A stretch of DNA of 64,000 nucleotides from Pseudoglutamicibacter albus (GCF_022346425.1 NZ_JAKRCW010000001.1:124001-188000); one strand, 5' to 3'. Numbered from the stretch's first letter, positions 53,484-63,000 are shown. Notes: generated by a model from the letters alone, not told the origin. Made by a program: numbers and translations.

Positions 53484-54238
53484 GTGCCAACAACCCGCAA
53501 ACCGCTCTGATCACCGGGGCAGCCGGCGGCCTGGGCCGAGTCTTCGCACTCGGCTTCGCCGCTGCCGGCTACCGGGTGGTCTGCGCAGACCGCAACCTCG
53601 AAGGCGCACAAGAGACCGCGAACATGGTCAACACCGAACGCGGAGAAGACACCGCGCTCGCCGTCGCAGTTGATGTCACTGACGTGGACTCAACGGAGGC
53701 CTGCGCCGCTGCCGCCGCTGAATTCGGGCACGGCAGCATCGACGTTCTGATCAACAACGCGGCGATCTACGCGACCATCACCCGAAGCCCCTTCGAAGAC
53801 ATCGACCCTGCCGAGTGGGATCAAGTCATGGCCGTGAACCTTAAAGGTCCGTGGCTCATGTCCAAGGCCTGCTCGCCGCATATGCAAGACGGCGCGCGCA
53901 TCGTGAACCTGGCCTCAGCCACCGTGTATTCCGGTTCCGAACAGTGGGCCCACTATGTGGCATCCAAGGCCGGGGTCATCGGGCTCAGCCGGGTACTGGC
54001 CAAGGAGATGGGCCGGCGCAACATCCGCGTCAATGCGCTCGCTCCAGGCTTCACACTCACCGAGGCCTCGCTCGGACTCATGGAGGACGCTGCCAGCTAC
54101 GGGGTGGACCGAGGCGCTTTGCGCCGGGCTTCCGAACCCGAAGACATGCTGGGCGCCGCCCTGTTCCTAGCCTCCGACCAATCCGGTTACGTCGCCGGGC
54201 AGACCCTGGTAGTCGACGGCGGCCGCCAATTCATCTAA
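53480..54238 (+). CDS. creG: SDR alcohol dehydrogenase
   Basis: 252 aa, ATGA overlap with creH. NAD motif TGAAGGLGRVFA, DVTDVDS, VLINNAAIYA, the Ser of NLASATVYSG, YVASKAG with catalytic Tyr/Lys, and GQTLVVDGGRQFI. Expected to oxidise 4-hydroxybenzyl alcohol (after dephosphorylation) to the aldehyde. Full length with all catalytic residues, unlike the SDR remnant at 34 kb. Confidence 0.85.
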   Translation: MSANNPQTALITGAAGGLGRVFALGFAAAGYRVVCADRNLEGAQETANMVNTERGEDTALAVAVDVTDVDSTEACAAAAAEFGHGSIDVLINNAAIYATITRSPFEDIDPAEWDQVMAVNLKGPWLMSKACSPHMQDGARIVNLASATVYSGSEQWAHYVASKAGVIGLSRVLAKEMGRRNIRVNALAPGFTLTEASLGLMEDAASYGVDRGALRRASEPEDMLGAALFLASDQSGYVAGQTLVVDGGRQFI

Positions 54239-54280
54239 AGACTTACTCCCACTGTTCTTATCTCAAGGAAGGACACCACA

Positions 54281-54601
54281 ATGAGCAACGTAGTTTTCAC
54301 TGACGCTTCCGGCGTGGAACGCACCGCGACCGCTCAAGCCGGCGATTCAGTCATGCAGACCGCAAAACGCAACGGCATCCCCGGCATCACCGCCGAATGC
54401 GGCGGCGCGCTCTCGTGCGCAACCTGCCACGTATTCGTCGATGAACGCAGCCAAGACGCGTTCGAACCCATGGAAGAGCTGGAAGACGAAATGCTGTGGG
54501 GCACCTCCGAAGACCGGGAAGACAACTCCCGCCTCTCTTGCCAGCTACCTGCCGACGCCGCCGAGACCATCTACGTCACCACCCCGGCCACCCAGGTCTA
54601 G
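54281..54601 (+). CDS. creF: [2Fe-2S] ferredoxin
   Basis: 106 aa adrenodoxin/putidaredoxin-type ferredoxin. Cluster ligands: CGGALSCATC (three Cys) and LSCQL (fourth). Acidic helix FEPMEELEDEMLWG should dock with P450 and reductase. AAGGAAGG precedes ATG 54281. Carries electrons from CreE to the P450. Confidence 0.92.
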   Translation: MSNVVFTDASGVERTATAQAGDSVMQTAKRNGIPGITAECGGALSCATCHVFVDERSQDAFEPMEELEDEMLWGTSEDREDNSRLSCQLPADAAETIYVTTPATQV

Positions 54602-54636
54602 GCGTTAGCCGACCGCAAAGAATCTAGGACATACAC

Positions 54637-55908
54637 ATGAAAACGGATGTGCTGATCATCGGAGCCTCCCAGGCGGGGGTGCAGTTGGCCATTTCGCTAC
54701 GCGAAGATGGCTTTACCGGCACCATCACCATGGTGGGCGAAGAAAACCACCGCCCCTACCAGCGCCCCGCGCTATCCAAAGAGTTCCTGGCCGGGGAAAT
54801 CGAATCAGAGCAACTGATTTTCCGCAGCAATGACTTCTGGGATGAGCAACGCATCACCCTGCTCAAGAACACACGGATCACCGAAGTGGACGGCGCAGCC
54901 AAGACCGCCACGACCGATGCGGGAGAAGAGATCCACTACGGCCGGCTCGTTTTGGCTACAGGTGCACGCGCTCGCCGTTTGGCCGCGCCAGGGCTGGAAT
55001 CCAACCCGGCAGGTGTGCACTACCTCCGCACCGCTGATGACGCTTTGGAATTGAAGGCTGTTGTGCCTGATGTTCAGAACGTCGTGGTGATCGGTGGCGG
55101 GTTCATCGGCCTGGAGGCAGCGTGTTCGCTGCACGGAATGGGTAAGGCAGTGACCGTGGTTGAGGCTGGGCCTCGTCTTGTGGGCCGGGCGGTTTCGGCT
55201 GAAGTCGCGGAGCTGTTCCTTGAAAAGCACCGTGAGCGTGGCCTTGATATCCGGTTGGAAACCGGGCTTGACTCCGTTGAAGTCGATGAGCAAACCAATA
55301 AGATCACCGCGGTGATCCTCAGCGACGGAAGCCGCATCCCGGCTGACCTGTTACTGGTCGGCATCGGAGTTATCCCCAACACCGAGCTTGCGGAACAGCT
55401 CGGATTGAAGGTAGACGGCGGCATTGTGGTGGACGAATACGCACGCACATCTGACGGCCACACCTTGGCGGTGGGGGACTGCACCATCCTGCCTAACCCG
55501 CTGCCGGACCACCTGAAGGCGCCGTCCGTGCACGGCACCCCGGCGAGCGACCAGGTGCGGATCGAGTCAGTCAACCACGCCATCGAACAGGCTAAGACCG
55601 CGTCCCAGACCGTTCTCGGCCGCCACGTCCGCTACGAATCAGTGCCGTGGTTCTGGTCCAATCAGGCAGATCTACGGCTACAGATCGCGGGTCTGAAAGA
55701 TGGCTACACCGACACCGTGACGCGTTCGGTACCGGAGAAGAACAAACACACCGTGCTGTATTACCGCGACGGCAAGATACTGGCGGCCGACTGCATCAAC
55801 GCGCCTCTAGATTTCATGGCTGTCCGGCAGGCCTTGACCGTAGGGAAGAACATTCCAGCGGATGAGGCCGCGGACCCGAACACCATGCTGAAGAAAGTGA
55901 TTGGCTAA
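54637..55908 (+). CDS. creE: NAD(P)H:ferredoxin reductase (FAD)
   Basis: 423 aa, putidaredoxin-reductase family. FAD motif IIGASQAGVQLAISLRE, NAD motif VVIGGGFIGLEAACSL, FAD ribityl-binding AVGDCTILPNPL, and the interface domain VPWFWSNQADLRLQIAGL. Completes the class I electron chain NADH-CreE-CreF-P450. Confidence 0.92.
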   Translation: MKTDVLIIGASQAGVQLAISLREDGFTGTITMVGEENHRPYQRPALSKEFLAGEIESEQLIFRSNDFWDEQRITLLKNTRITEVDGAAKTATTDAGEEIHYGRLVLATGARARRLAAPGLESNPAGVHYLRTADDALELKAVVPDVQNVVVIGGGFIGLEAACSLHGMGKAVTVVEAGPRLVGRAVSAEVAELFLEKHRERGLDIRLETGLDSVEVDEQTNKITAVILSDGSRIPADLLLVGIGVIPNTELAEQLGLKVDGGIVVDEYARTSDGHTLAVGDCTILPNPLPDHLKAPSVHGTPASDQVRIESVNHAIEQAKTASQTVLGRHVRYESVPWFWSNQADLRLQIAGLKDGYTDTVTRSVPEKNKHTVLYYRDGKILAADCINAPLDFMAVRQALTVGKNIPADEAADPNTMLKKVIG

Positions 55909-55919
55909 GGAGAGCCTCC

Positions 55920-56654
55920 ATGACGTCCACGCAAGAAACCACCGCGGAAGCGGACCCGCGGGCTGAGGCCTTCGCGGTAGCCTACCCGGTCCGGCCTATC
56001 CCTACCGAGCAGCCCATCAACACTGACCCGATCTCCTGCCCGCTCAGCGCAGAAGCAGAGGCGGAGCTGGCTAAGTACAACCCGATCTGGGAAAGGATTG
56101 TCCCGGAATCCCGCACCCGCGGCAACGACATTCACTTGCCGATCTCGCTACGTTTCGCTCAACGCTTGTGCGACGCCTACCCGGATGCGGACCGCGACCT
56201 GGTGATGATCTCGGTGATTCTGCACGACACCGGGTGGGCACATGTTGATGAGTCCCGTATCTTGTCCGAAGGTTTCGGCGACAACTGGCGTAAAGCGGCC
56301 ATCCGGTTCGAGCACGAAGAACAGGGTTGCAACGTGGCCCAGCGAGTTCTGGGGGAGTTGGATTACTCGGAAGAGTTCATCGAGAAGGTTTGCGAGATCA
56401 TCGATGGGCATGACACCCGCCCGGTCGCTTACAGCCTGGAAGATGCGTTGATGCGCGATTCCGACCGGTTGTGGCGCTTCGACCACGCGGGTATCTCGCT
56501 TGCGGCTTCCTGGTTTGGTCAGGACCCGGCCTGGTACACGGACCGTTTGACGGTCGAGATCATCCCGGAGTTGCTGACTCAGGCTGGTTACGAGATGGGC
56601 ACCACTGATTTGGCGCGCAGCAAGGAGCTACTGCAGACGGGGATTCTGCGATGA
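55920..56654 (+). CDS. creD: HD-domain phosphohydrolase
   Basis: 244 aa. HD metal motif in ISVILHDTGWAHVDES, with downstream His in RFEHEEQGCNVA and IIDGHDTRPV as further ligands. GGAGAG precedes ATG 55920. In the Corynebacterium pathway CreD removes phosphate from the oxidised aryl phosphate; the context fits, and no other phosphatase is in the cluster. Overlaps the aldehyde dehydrogenase gene by ATGA. Confidence 0.83.
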   Translation: MTSTQETTAEADPRAEAFAVAYPVRPIPTEQPINTDPISCPLSAEAEAELAKYNPIWERIVPESRTRGNDIHLPISLRFAQRLCDAYPDADRDLVMISVILHDTGWAHVDESRILSEGFGDNWRKAAIRFEHEEQGCNVAQRVLGELDYSEEFIEKVCEIIDGHDTRPVAYSLEDALMRDSDRLWRFDHAGISLAASWFGQDPAWYTDRLTVEIIPELLTQAGYEMGTTDLARSKELLQTGILR

Positions 56655-58165
56655 GCACTCTCAACCTGGAAAACAGTCCTCGCACGGTGCGGGCTGAGCT
56701 GGATATTCCATACCGGCATGTGGACACACACTTTATCGGTGGCCAGTGGGTTCAGGCGCACGCGAGCGAGCGTGCGGATGTGGTGGATCCTGCAACCGGT
56801 CAAGTGTGGGGTTCTGTCCCGCGAGGTAACGATGATGACCTGAACGCGGCCGTTGCAGCAGCTAAGGATGCGTTCGATGCCGGCGCTTGGTCCGGGCTTG
56901 AGGCCGCTGAACGCGCACAGTATCTGAACCGGATTGCGGATGAGATTGAGGCGCGGGCCGAGATCTTGTCATGGACTAACTCGCTAGAGAACGGTTCCCC
57001 GGTCGCAGAGAGTGCTGGTGCCGCGGCGAACGCGGCCGGTATTTTCCGGTATTTCGCGACCCTGGCGCACGTTATCGATGAGGAGGACGTGCGCCCAGCT
57101 CCTCGGGGTGGGTTTTCCTCGACCGTGAAGCGGGACCCGGTTGGGGTGTGCGCGTTGATCGCGCCGTGGAACTTCCCGATCAACCTGGTTGCTATCAAGC
57201 TGGCGCCAGCTTTGTTGGCTGGCTGCACTGTGGTTATCAAGCCCGCCTCGCCTACGCCGGTGTCTATCCGCATCGTCATGGATGCCATCGCAGCTGCAGG
57301 GGTGCCGGCCGGTATGGTGAATATGGTGACGGGGTCCGGCCAGATGGGCGACAAGCTGGTTCGGCATCCGGACGTGGCGAAGGTCGCGTTCACGGGGTCT
57401 ACTCCAGTGGGCCGGAAGATCGCGGCGGCGTGTGGCGAGTTGTTGCGGCCAGTCACGCTTGAGTTGGGCGGTAAGTCTTCGGCTGTGATTCTGCCGGATG
57501 TTGATGTGGAGGTTCTGCGCGCTAACCTAGTGCGGTCCTGCCTGAGGAATACGGGGCAGACGTGCTACATTTCCACGCGGTTGATCGTTCCTACGTCACG
57601 GTACGAGGAGATCGTGCAACTAGTGGCTGAGGAGATCAGCGGGGCAGCCCAGGGGGATCCGTTGGCGGAGGCGACGGTGTTTGGGCCGTGCGCTACGGAG
57701 TCTCAATACAACACCGTGTTGGAGTACATCGATTCGGCTAAAGCCGAGGGTGCGCGATGCGTGACGGGCGGTGAGCCGGCCGACCTTGCTGGGGAGCTGG
57801 GGCAGGGTTTCTTTGTGAAACCCACCGTTTTCGCGGACGTCACACCGGACATGCGGATTGCACGGGAAGAGATTTTCGGCCCGGTGATCTCGATGATCAA
57901 GTACGACGACAGCTCGGGTGTTGAAGAGGCGATCGCGATTGCTAACAACACTGAGTTCGGTCTGGGCGGCATCGTTTTCACGGCCGACGAGGAGGCGGGC
58001 AGAGCGGTTGCCGAGAAGATCGATTCCGGGTCGGTTGGGGTGAATTTCTTCGCATCGAACCATGCGGCACCGTTCGGTGGCCGGCACGATTCGGGTATGG
58101 GTGTCGAGTACGGTCCGGAAGGGCTCCACGCCTACCTGTCCTATAAATCGATCCACCACCGGTAA
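56651..58165 (+). CDS. creC: Aldehyde dehydrogenase (4-hydroxybenzaldehyde-type)
   Basis: 504 aa NAD-dependent ALDH. APWNFPINLVAIKL, catalytic Glu in LELGGKSSAVI, catalytic Cys in LRNTGQTCYISTR, EEIFGPVISM and APFGGRHDSGMGVEYG. It should oxidise the benzaldehyde to 4-hydroxybenzoate, the last cluster step. A 22-bp hairpin follows. Confidence 0.85.
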   Translation: MSTLNLENSPRTVRAELDIPYRHVDTHFIGGQWVQAHASERADVVDPATGQVWGSVPRGNDDDLNAAVAAAKDAFDAGAWSGLEAAERAQYLNRIADEIEARAEILSWTNSLENGSPVAESAGAAANAAGIFRYFATLAHVIDEEDVRPAPRGGFSSTVKRDPVGVCALIAPWNFPINLVAIKLAPALLAGCTVVIKPASPTPVSIRIVMDAIAAAGVPAGMVNMVTGSGQMGDKLVRHPDVAKVAFTGSTPVGRKIAAACGELLRPVTLELGGKSSAVILPDVDVEVLRANLVRSCLRNTGQTCYISTRLIVPTSRYEEIVQLVAEEISGAAQGDPLAEATVFGPCATESQYNTVLEYIDSAKAEGARCVTGGEPADLAGELGQGFFVKPTVFADVTPDMRIAREEIFGPVISMIKYDDSSGVEEAIAIANNTEFGLGGIVFTADEEAGRAVAEKIDSGSVGVNFFASNHAAPFGGRHDSGMGVEYGPEGLHAYLSYKSIHHR

Positions 58166-58213
58166 AGCGATATTCACGTAACGGTTCCGGGCGGACTATA
58201 TTCAGCTGGATTC

Positions 58214-58258
58214 GCGGAAGCGCCGGTAGCTAGCAGTGCTAGCTACCGGCGCTTCCGC
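58214..58258. terminator. Long perfect bidirectional terminator hairpin
   Basis: 22-bp perfect inverted repeat (58214-58235/58237-58258) with a single central base, between convergent creC and the DUF2848 gene. Confidence 0.9.
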
Positions 58259-58284
58259 TGTTGCACTACGAGCGGGGCGGCGTT

Positions 58285-58971
58285 TTACCCGATCGGTTCT
58301 GGCATTGGCTTGACGGTGTATGCCAGGTCGATGCTGTCTCCAGTGTCCCGGTTGGTCATGACCACGCGCCATTTGCTGGCGAACTGGTTGACTTTACTGT
58401 TCATTGGGATGGTGCCGGAGATCAGGATGGTGCCTTCTTCGGCATCACCGCGCTCGGTGAGCTTTTCGATCCAGTATTTAGGTGGCAGAAGTTCAGCCAA
58501 AGTGCCGTTTTGAATCTGCTGTTCGCTCCCGTCGGAGTCGGTCACGAATGCTTCAAGCCGGATGGAATCGAGGTTTTCCTCAACGTCCTTCAAGCGCCAC
58601 GCCTTCTTGCCCAACACATCCGGTGACGCGTTCTTGCTCCAGGCAACGCCGTGTTCTTCAAGCGCACGGTCCGTGTGATCGCATGCCACGGTGAGCAAGA
58701 TGTCGTTAGCTGTAAAAATGATGGCCCATTCAGCCTCGCCGGAGGTCTTGTTGTGTTGAACGTCGACTAGCTCAGTCTGCTGCGCAAGATATGGCGACAC
58801 CGGGTAAAGAGACGGAATGGTAGTTGGGGCGGGCACACCGAGCTCGGCCAGTTCATCGATGTGGGCCTGGACGTCCTCTTGATTGCGGCCAGCATAGCCA
58901 GCGTTGAGGAGCTTCTGGACAGTGATTGTTTCGGTTGATCCGTCAGGTAGTTCGAAGCTGAGCGTCGTCAT
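58285..58971 (-). CDS. DUF2848 family protein
   Basis: 228 aa, soluble. Characteristic blocks of DUF2848 are seen: YPVSPYLAQQTELVDVQ, KTSGEAEWAIIFTA, ACDHTDRALEEHGVAWSKN and KAWRLKDVEENLDSI, then ILISGTIPMNS. The family looks like a fumarylacetoacetate-hydrolase-type fold but is uncharacterised. Divergent from the MHS symporter, across a shared control region with GntR-type sites, and close to a nitrilase-family hydrolase. Confidence 0.8.
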   Translation of the reverse strand: MTTLSFELPDGSTETITVQKLLNAGYAGRNQEDVQAHIDELAELGVPAPTTIPSLYPVSPYLAQQTELVDVQHNKTSGEAEWAIIFTANDILLTVACDHTDRALEEHGVAWSKNASPDVLGKKAWRLKDVEENLDSIRLEAFVTDSDGSEQQIQNGTLAELLPPKYWIEKLTERGDAEEGTILISGTIPMNSKVNQFASKWRVVMTNRDTGDSIDLAYTVKPMPEPIG

Positions 58972-59034
58972 TTTGGCGTGTCCTTTCGAGCGTTCTCACA
59001 TGCGTCGTCGAGGTCAGGTTTTCAGAATGCATTC

Positions 59035-59055
59035 TTGTATACAACTTGTATATAA
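59035..59055. promoter_or_regulatory. Tandem GntR-type operator over a TATAAT promoter
   Basis: TTGTATACAA (59035-59044, perfect palindrome) is followed one base later by TTGTATATAA (59046-59055, one mismatch), which overlaps a -10 TATAAT at 59051-59056. FCD-type GntR repressors bind TTGTATACAA-like sites. It lies in the divergent region between DUF2848 and the symporter. Confidence 0.7.
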
Positions 59056-59100
59056 TCAACGATACCTGTGATCTGCCTCACGAGTGAAAGGGTGTTCGAA

Positions 59101-60459
59101 GTGAGCTCGGCGCCTAGTTCGGCCAACGCAAAGCCGGAAGTTTCAAAGAAAGATTTATACAAAGCCTTTACCGCGAGTCTGAGCGGTACCACGCTTGAGT
59201 GGTACGACTTCGCGATCTATTCAGCGGCAGCGGCAATCGTATTTCCGCAACTGTTCTTCCCAACCGATGACCCAATGACCGGCGTCCTGCTGGCGTTCTC
59301 CACCTACGCGGTGGGTTACATTTCGCGTCCGGTTGGCGGTATCGTGTTTGGCCGCCTCGGGGACCGGGTCGGGCGCAAGAACATCCTGGTGTGGACGCTC
59401 ATCTTGATCGGTATCGCGACTGTCCTCATCGGTCTTTTGCCAACCTACGCACAGATCGGTGTTATTGCGCCGATCATCCTGGTCTTGCTGCGATTCGCGC
59501 AAGGCGTTGGGGTAGGCGGCGAATGGGGCGGAGCCGTCTTGCTCTCCGGCGAATACGGAGAACCTGAACGTCGCGGATTCTGGTCTTCTGCGGCACAGAT
59601 TGGTCCTCCTGCAGGCAACTTGCTCGCTAAGGGCGCTTTCGCTTTGCTCTCCCTCATCCTCACGAACGATCAGTTCATGGCGTGGGGCTGGCGTGTGGCC
59701 TTCCTGGTTTCTGCACTTCTGGTTGCTTTCGGTTTGTGGATTCGCCTCAAGCTGGAGGACACCCCAGTGTTCCGCGCTGTCGAGGAATCTGGCGATAAGC
59801 CAGAGAAGCCGATCACTGAGTTACTCAAGTCTGAACCTAAGCAACTGGTTTCCGCGATCCTTTCCCGCATCGGTCCGGACGTGACGTACGCGCTGTTCAC
59901 TGTGTTCACGCTGGCTTACGGCACGCTGGTTCTGGGTCTTGAACGCACGATGGTGTTGTCGGCTGTCATGATCGGTTCCGTTTTCCAGCTGGTGTGCATC
60001 CCGCTGGCCGGGCACATCTCGGACAAGATCAACCGCCGCTGGGTTTACGGTGTTTCCGCTGTAGCGGCGGCAACGTGGGGATTCATTTTCTTCCTGCTGT
60101 TGCACACCAACCCGACTCTGTGGATGTACGTGGGTATCCCGATTGGTCTGTTCTTCCACTCGTTCATGTATGGCCCGCAGGCTGCGTTTGTGATCGAGCA
60201 GTTCCACCCTCGTTTGCGTTACACGGGTGCATCCCTCGCGTACACCATCGCTGGTGTTTTGGGTGGTGCTATCGCTCCGGCCATGTTCACGCTGCTGCTC
60301 GATAAGACTGGCACGTGGGTCTTCGTCGCGCTCTACTTGACGGTTGCATGCTGCGTGACCATCATCGGTTTGGTGATGGGCCGCGATAACAACGTGGAAG
60401 AGGACTACGAATACCTCGAGTCCATCAATAAGTCCCGTCCGGTCGTCGCGGGGAACTAA
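59101..60459 (+). CDS. MFS metabolite:H+ symporter (MHS family)
   Basis: 452 aa from GTG 59101 (AAAGGG upstream). 12 TM helices; MHS hallmarks SGTTLEWYDFAIYSAAAAIV, RPVGGIVFGRLGDRVGRKN, RFAQGVGVGGEWGGAVLL and FHSFMYGPQAAFVIEQF. Imports organic acids or related small metabolites with protons. The preceding promoter is overlapped by GntR-type sites, so it is probably induced by its substrate. Confidence 0.88.
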   Translation: MSSAPSSANAKPEVSKKDLYKAFTASLSGTTLEWYDFAIYSAAAAIVFPQLFFPTDDPMTGVLLAFSTYAVGYISRPVGGIVFGRLGDRVGRKNILVWTLILIGIATVLIGLLPTYAQIGVIAPIILVLLRFAQGVGVGGEWGGAVLLSGEYGEPERRGFWSSAAQIGPPAGNLLAKGAFALLSLILTNDQFMAWGWRVAFLVSALLVAFGLWIRLKLEDTPVFRAVEESGDKPEKPITELLKSEPKQLVSAILSRIGPDVTYALFTVFTLAYGTLVLGLERTMVLSAVMIGSVFQLVCIPLAGHISDKINRRWVYGVSAVAAATWGFIFFLLLHTNPTLWMYVGIPIGLFFHSFMYGPQAAFVIEQFHPRLRYTGASLAYTIAGVLGGAIAPAMFTLLLDKTGTWVFVALYLTVACCVTIIGLVMGRDNNVEEDYEYLESINKSRPVVAGN

Positions 60460-60496
60460 AGATCAGCTGCGGTTCCGCGGTCCGTGACCGGCACGG

Positions 60497-61165
60497 TTAC
60501 CAGGGGAAGCTCTTCCCTCGGTCAAGCTGGCCGAGGAGGATATCCCGGGTGATGGTGATGTGTTCACGGATCGCGGCGACTGCGGCGTCTGTATCGCCGG
60601 CGTCCAGCGCGTCGAAGATGGCGTGGTGTTCACGCAGGACCTCTTGAAAGCGGCCTTCGTTCATGGCGGCACTGATGCCAAATCGCATGTGGCTGACGCG
60701 CAGCTTTTGGTACATCTGCGACATGACTGCGTTGTCTGCGGCGTTGACGAGCGATGCGTGGAAGGCCTGGTCGATAGAGATGAACTCTTTGCGGTTTGCG
60801 GTGGCGATGTCGAGGGTTTCTTGTTCGGCTAGGAGGGATCGCATCGCGGTGCGGGGTACGGTGCCGGCGGCGATGGTCGCGCGGGCGCAGTGTTCTTCGA
60901 TGAGGGACCGCATCGCGAAGGTGTCGCGGACGTTTTTGGCTGTTGTCGGCGGGACGTACGCACCACGGTGGGGGATCAACTCAACGAACTCATCGGCAGC
61001 GAGCATGATGAGGGCTTCGCGAATTGGGGTTCGCGAAAGCCCCAGCCGCTCCACCAAGGTGGCTTCGGTGAGGAAGGTTCCCTGCACTTCAGGGTCAGTG
61101 AGTACGAGCTCCCGCAACCGCTCATATGCGGCGATGCGGGCAGCCGGACCAACAAGTTTAGCCAT
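60497..61165 (-). CDS. GntR-family regulator, FCD type
   Basis: 222 aa. Winged HTH with LVERLGLSRTPIREALIML, then FCD effector domain with metal-binding His/Asp set (MRSLIEEHC, DQAFHASLVNAA, LREHHAIFDALD). Convergent with the symporter gene and divergent from the nitrilase-family gene; the likely repressor of both via TTGTATACAA sites. The second target is an inference. Confidence 0.88.
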   Translation of the reverse strand: MAKLVGPAARIAAYERLRELVLTDPEVQGTFLTEATLVERLGLSRTPIREALIMLAADEFVELIPHRGAYVPPTTAKNVRDTFAMRSLIEEHCARATIAAGTVPRTAMRSLLAEQETLDIATANRKEFISIDQAFHASLVNAADNAVMSQMYQKLRVSHMRFGISAAMNEGRFQEVLREHHAIFDALDAGDTDAAVAAIREHITITRDILLGQLDRGKSFPW

Positions 61166-61264
61166 AATTTCAACCCTAGCCTTTCGCTATTTAGATGTTC
61201 ATAGCAGGCCAACGTTCGTGTCGACAAGAACCGGCGCAGTAGCTGGGGTGAGGAAGGAAGTTCA

Positions 61265-62098
61265 GTGAAGGTAGCAATCGCTCAGATCAATTCGAGCTCG
61301 GATAAGCAGAAGAACCTAGACCTGATTCAGCGCAACGTTGCGGACGCCGCTGGACATGGGGCGCGGCTGGTGGTGTTCCCGGAGGCGACGATGGCCCCGT
61401 TCGGTAGCAACCTGGCTGATGCCGCGGAGGAGTTGGATGGTCCGTTTGCTCAGCGTGTGCGTGAGCTGGCGGCTGAAGCTGGCGTGGTGGTAGCCGTAGG
61501 CATGTTCCGTCCGGGTAGCGGTGGCCGTGTCATCAATACGTTGTTCGTGACGGGTGTCGATGCTTCCGGCGAACGGGTCGAGGCGCATTACGACAAGATT
61601 CACCTCTTCGACGCGTTTGGGCACAAGGAGTCTGATGCGGTGGTTCCGGGGGATGCTCTTGTTGCGGTGAACATCGATGGAGTCACTGTGGGCTTGACGA
61701 TCTGTTACGACGTGCGGTTCCCGGCCTTGTACACCTCGTTGGCACGTGCAGGTGCTGACGTGATTGTGTGCTCGATTTCGTGGGGTTCGGGTGAGGGTAA
61801 GGTTGAGCAGCTTGAGCTGTTGGGCCGCGCACGCGCCTTGGATTCTACGACGTATGTTGTTGGCTGTGACCAAGCTGATACCGCGGTGACCGGTGCGGAA
61901 TCGACTCCAGGTTCCCCGAATGGGGTGGGGCATTCCTTTGTTGCGGGGCCGGACGGCAACATGATCGCATCAGCGGGAAGTGGCGTTGAGCTGTTGGTGG
62001 TTGACCTTGATGTGGATGCGGTGGCGCCAGCGCGGGAGAAGCTGCCGGTATTGCAGAACTCCCGCTTGGAAAGTGAGAACCGTGTCCGCGTGATGTGA
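61265..62098 (+). CDS. Carbon-nitrogen hydrolase (nitrilase superfamily)
   Basis: 277 aa. Catalytic Glu in VVFPEATMAPFG, Lys in HYDKIHLFDAFG and Cys in GLTICYDVRFPALY. Hydrolyses an amide or N-carbamoyl bond (omega-amidase/carbamoylase class). GTG start. Clustered with GntR, a metabolite symporter and DUF2848, so the group may degrade an imported amide; the substrate is unknown. Confidence 0.87.
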   Translation: MKVAIAQINSSSDKQKNLDLIQRNVADAAGHGARLVVFPEATMAPFGSNLADAAEELDGPFAQRVRELAAEAGVVVAVGMFRPGSGGRVINTLFVTGVDASGERVEAHYDKIHLFDAFGHKESDAVVPGDALVAVNIDGVTVGLTICYDVRFPALYTSLARAGADVIVCSISWGSGEGKVEQLELLGRARALDSTTYVVGCDQADTAVTGAESTPGSPNGVGHSFVAGPDGNMIASAGSGVELLVVDLDVDAVAPAREKLPVLQNSRLESENRVRVM

Positions 62099-62253
62099 GT
62101 GATGCACTTGTAAGGGGCAGGTGAGTAGCGTGCTGTGGGCGAGGTTTACTCGGCACCCAAGCGGCGGCTCCGGATGCAAACTTCTCCGAGGGGAAGCGGA
62201 TTATCTTCCACCTCGATAATCGGCCGCGGTAACGCTGGCGCATGAATCTCATT

Positions 62254-62306
62254 CTTACCCGGAAATACAACGACCCCGAGCGTGAAGCGCGGGGTCGTGG
62301 GGTAAG
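62254..62306. repeat. Nested inverted repeat in the 62.1-62.46 kb gap
   Basis: Outer arms CTTACCC/GGGTAAG (62254-62260/62300-62306) enclose inner 9-bp arms ACGACCCCG/CGGGGTCGT (62270-62278/62290-62298). Possibly a terminator for the nitrilase-family gene. No gene is supported elsewhere in 62,099-62,457; a 7-bp GATTATC/GATAATC pair lies at 62199-62221. Confidence 0.55.
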
Positions 62307-62457
62307 GTGCACCGATCTACATCGGCGCTCGATGCCATTGTAAGCAGCCGGCTCAACGACATGCTGTCGGTCGGCGGTTAGCTTCGGTCAATGCGCGAGA
62401 TGCGCAAGACGTAGCGCTAGACATCAAGAGCAGAGCGTTGCAAGCTTCCTCGTCTCG

Positions 62458-62940
62458 TCACTTCCTGCGCGTCAGGGCGAGTAGTGTCAGCCCGATGCCT
62501 GCCACGGTCCAGGCCGCCAGTACCAGCAGAGCCTGCCCACCGACGGAGTAGGTGTCAGAGACCAGTCCGGCGCGGATCACGTCCCCGGCGGGCATGACCG
62601 GCAGTAGCTTGTGCACTCGGGCGTACCAGTCGGGTAGCCGTTCCACCGGGAAGGTCACGGGGGAGAACATGAGCACGAAGAACACCATCACCTGGCTGAC
62701 GACCTGCGCCAGCATCGCCGGTAGGGTCACAGCGATCGCGTAGCCCACAGCGGTGGCCATCACGGTCACCAGGAGCGCTCCGGTAATCAGCAGCGGCCAG
62801 TCTAAAGAGAACTCCACATCGAACCGCCACCACGCTGCCAGTCCGGCAACCACCACGCTGGGCAGGGCCACGAGCACCCAGAAGGTGAGGTAGGCGGTTA
62901 GCGCCCCTGCCGACCGGGGCGTGACGCTGCTGGTCCGGGA
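62458..62940 (-). pseudogene. ABC-2 type permease fragment
   Basis: The C-terminal half of an ABC-2 exporter permease: about four TM helices (VLVALPSVVVAGLAAWW, PLLITGALLVTVMATAVGYA, SQVMVFFVLMFSPVTFPVE, LLVLAAWTVAGIGLTLLAL). The frame runs on upstream of the GTG at 62877 with native-looking AYLTFWVLVALP, but the first helices and any ATPase gene are missing. Probably decayed. Confidence 0.65.
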
Positions 62941-63000
62941 CGTTGAAATGGTGCCGCGGGGTGTGGCGGTTCCGGTGAGTCGAAGCCTGGCACGCGAAGC

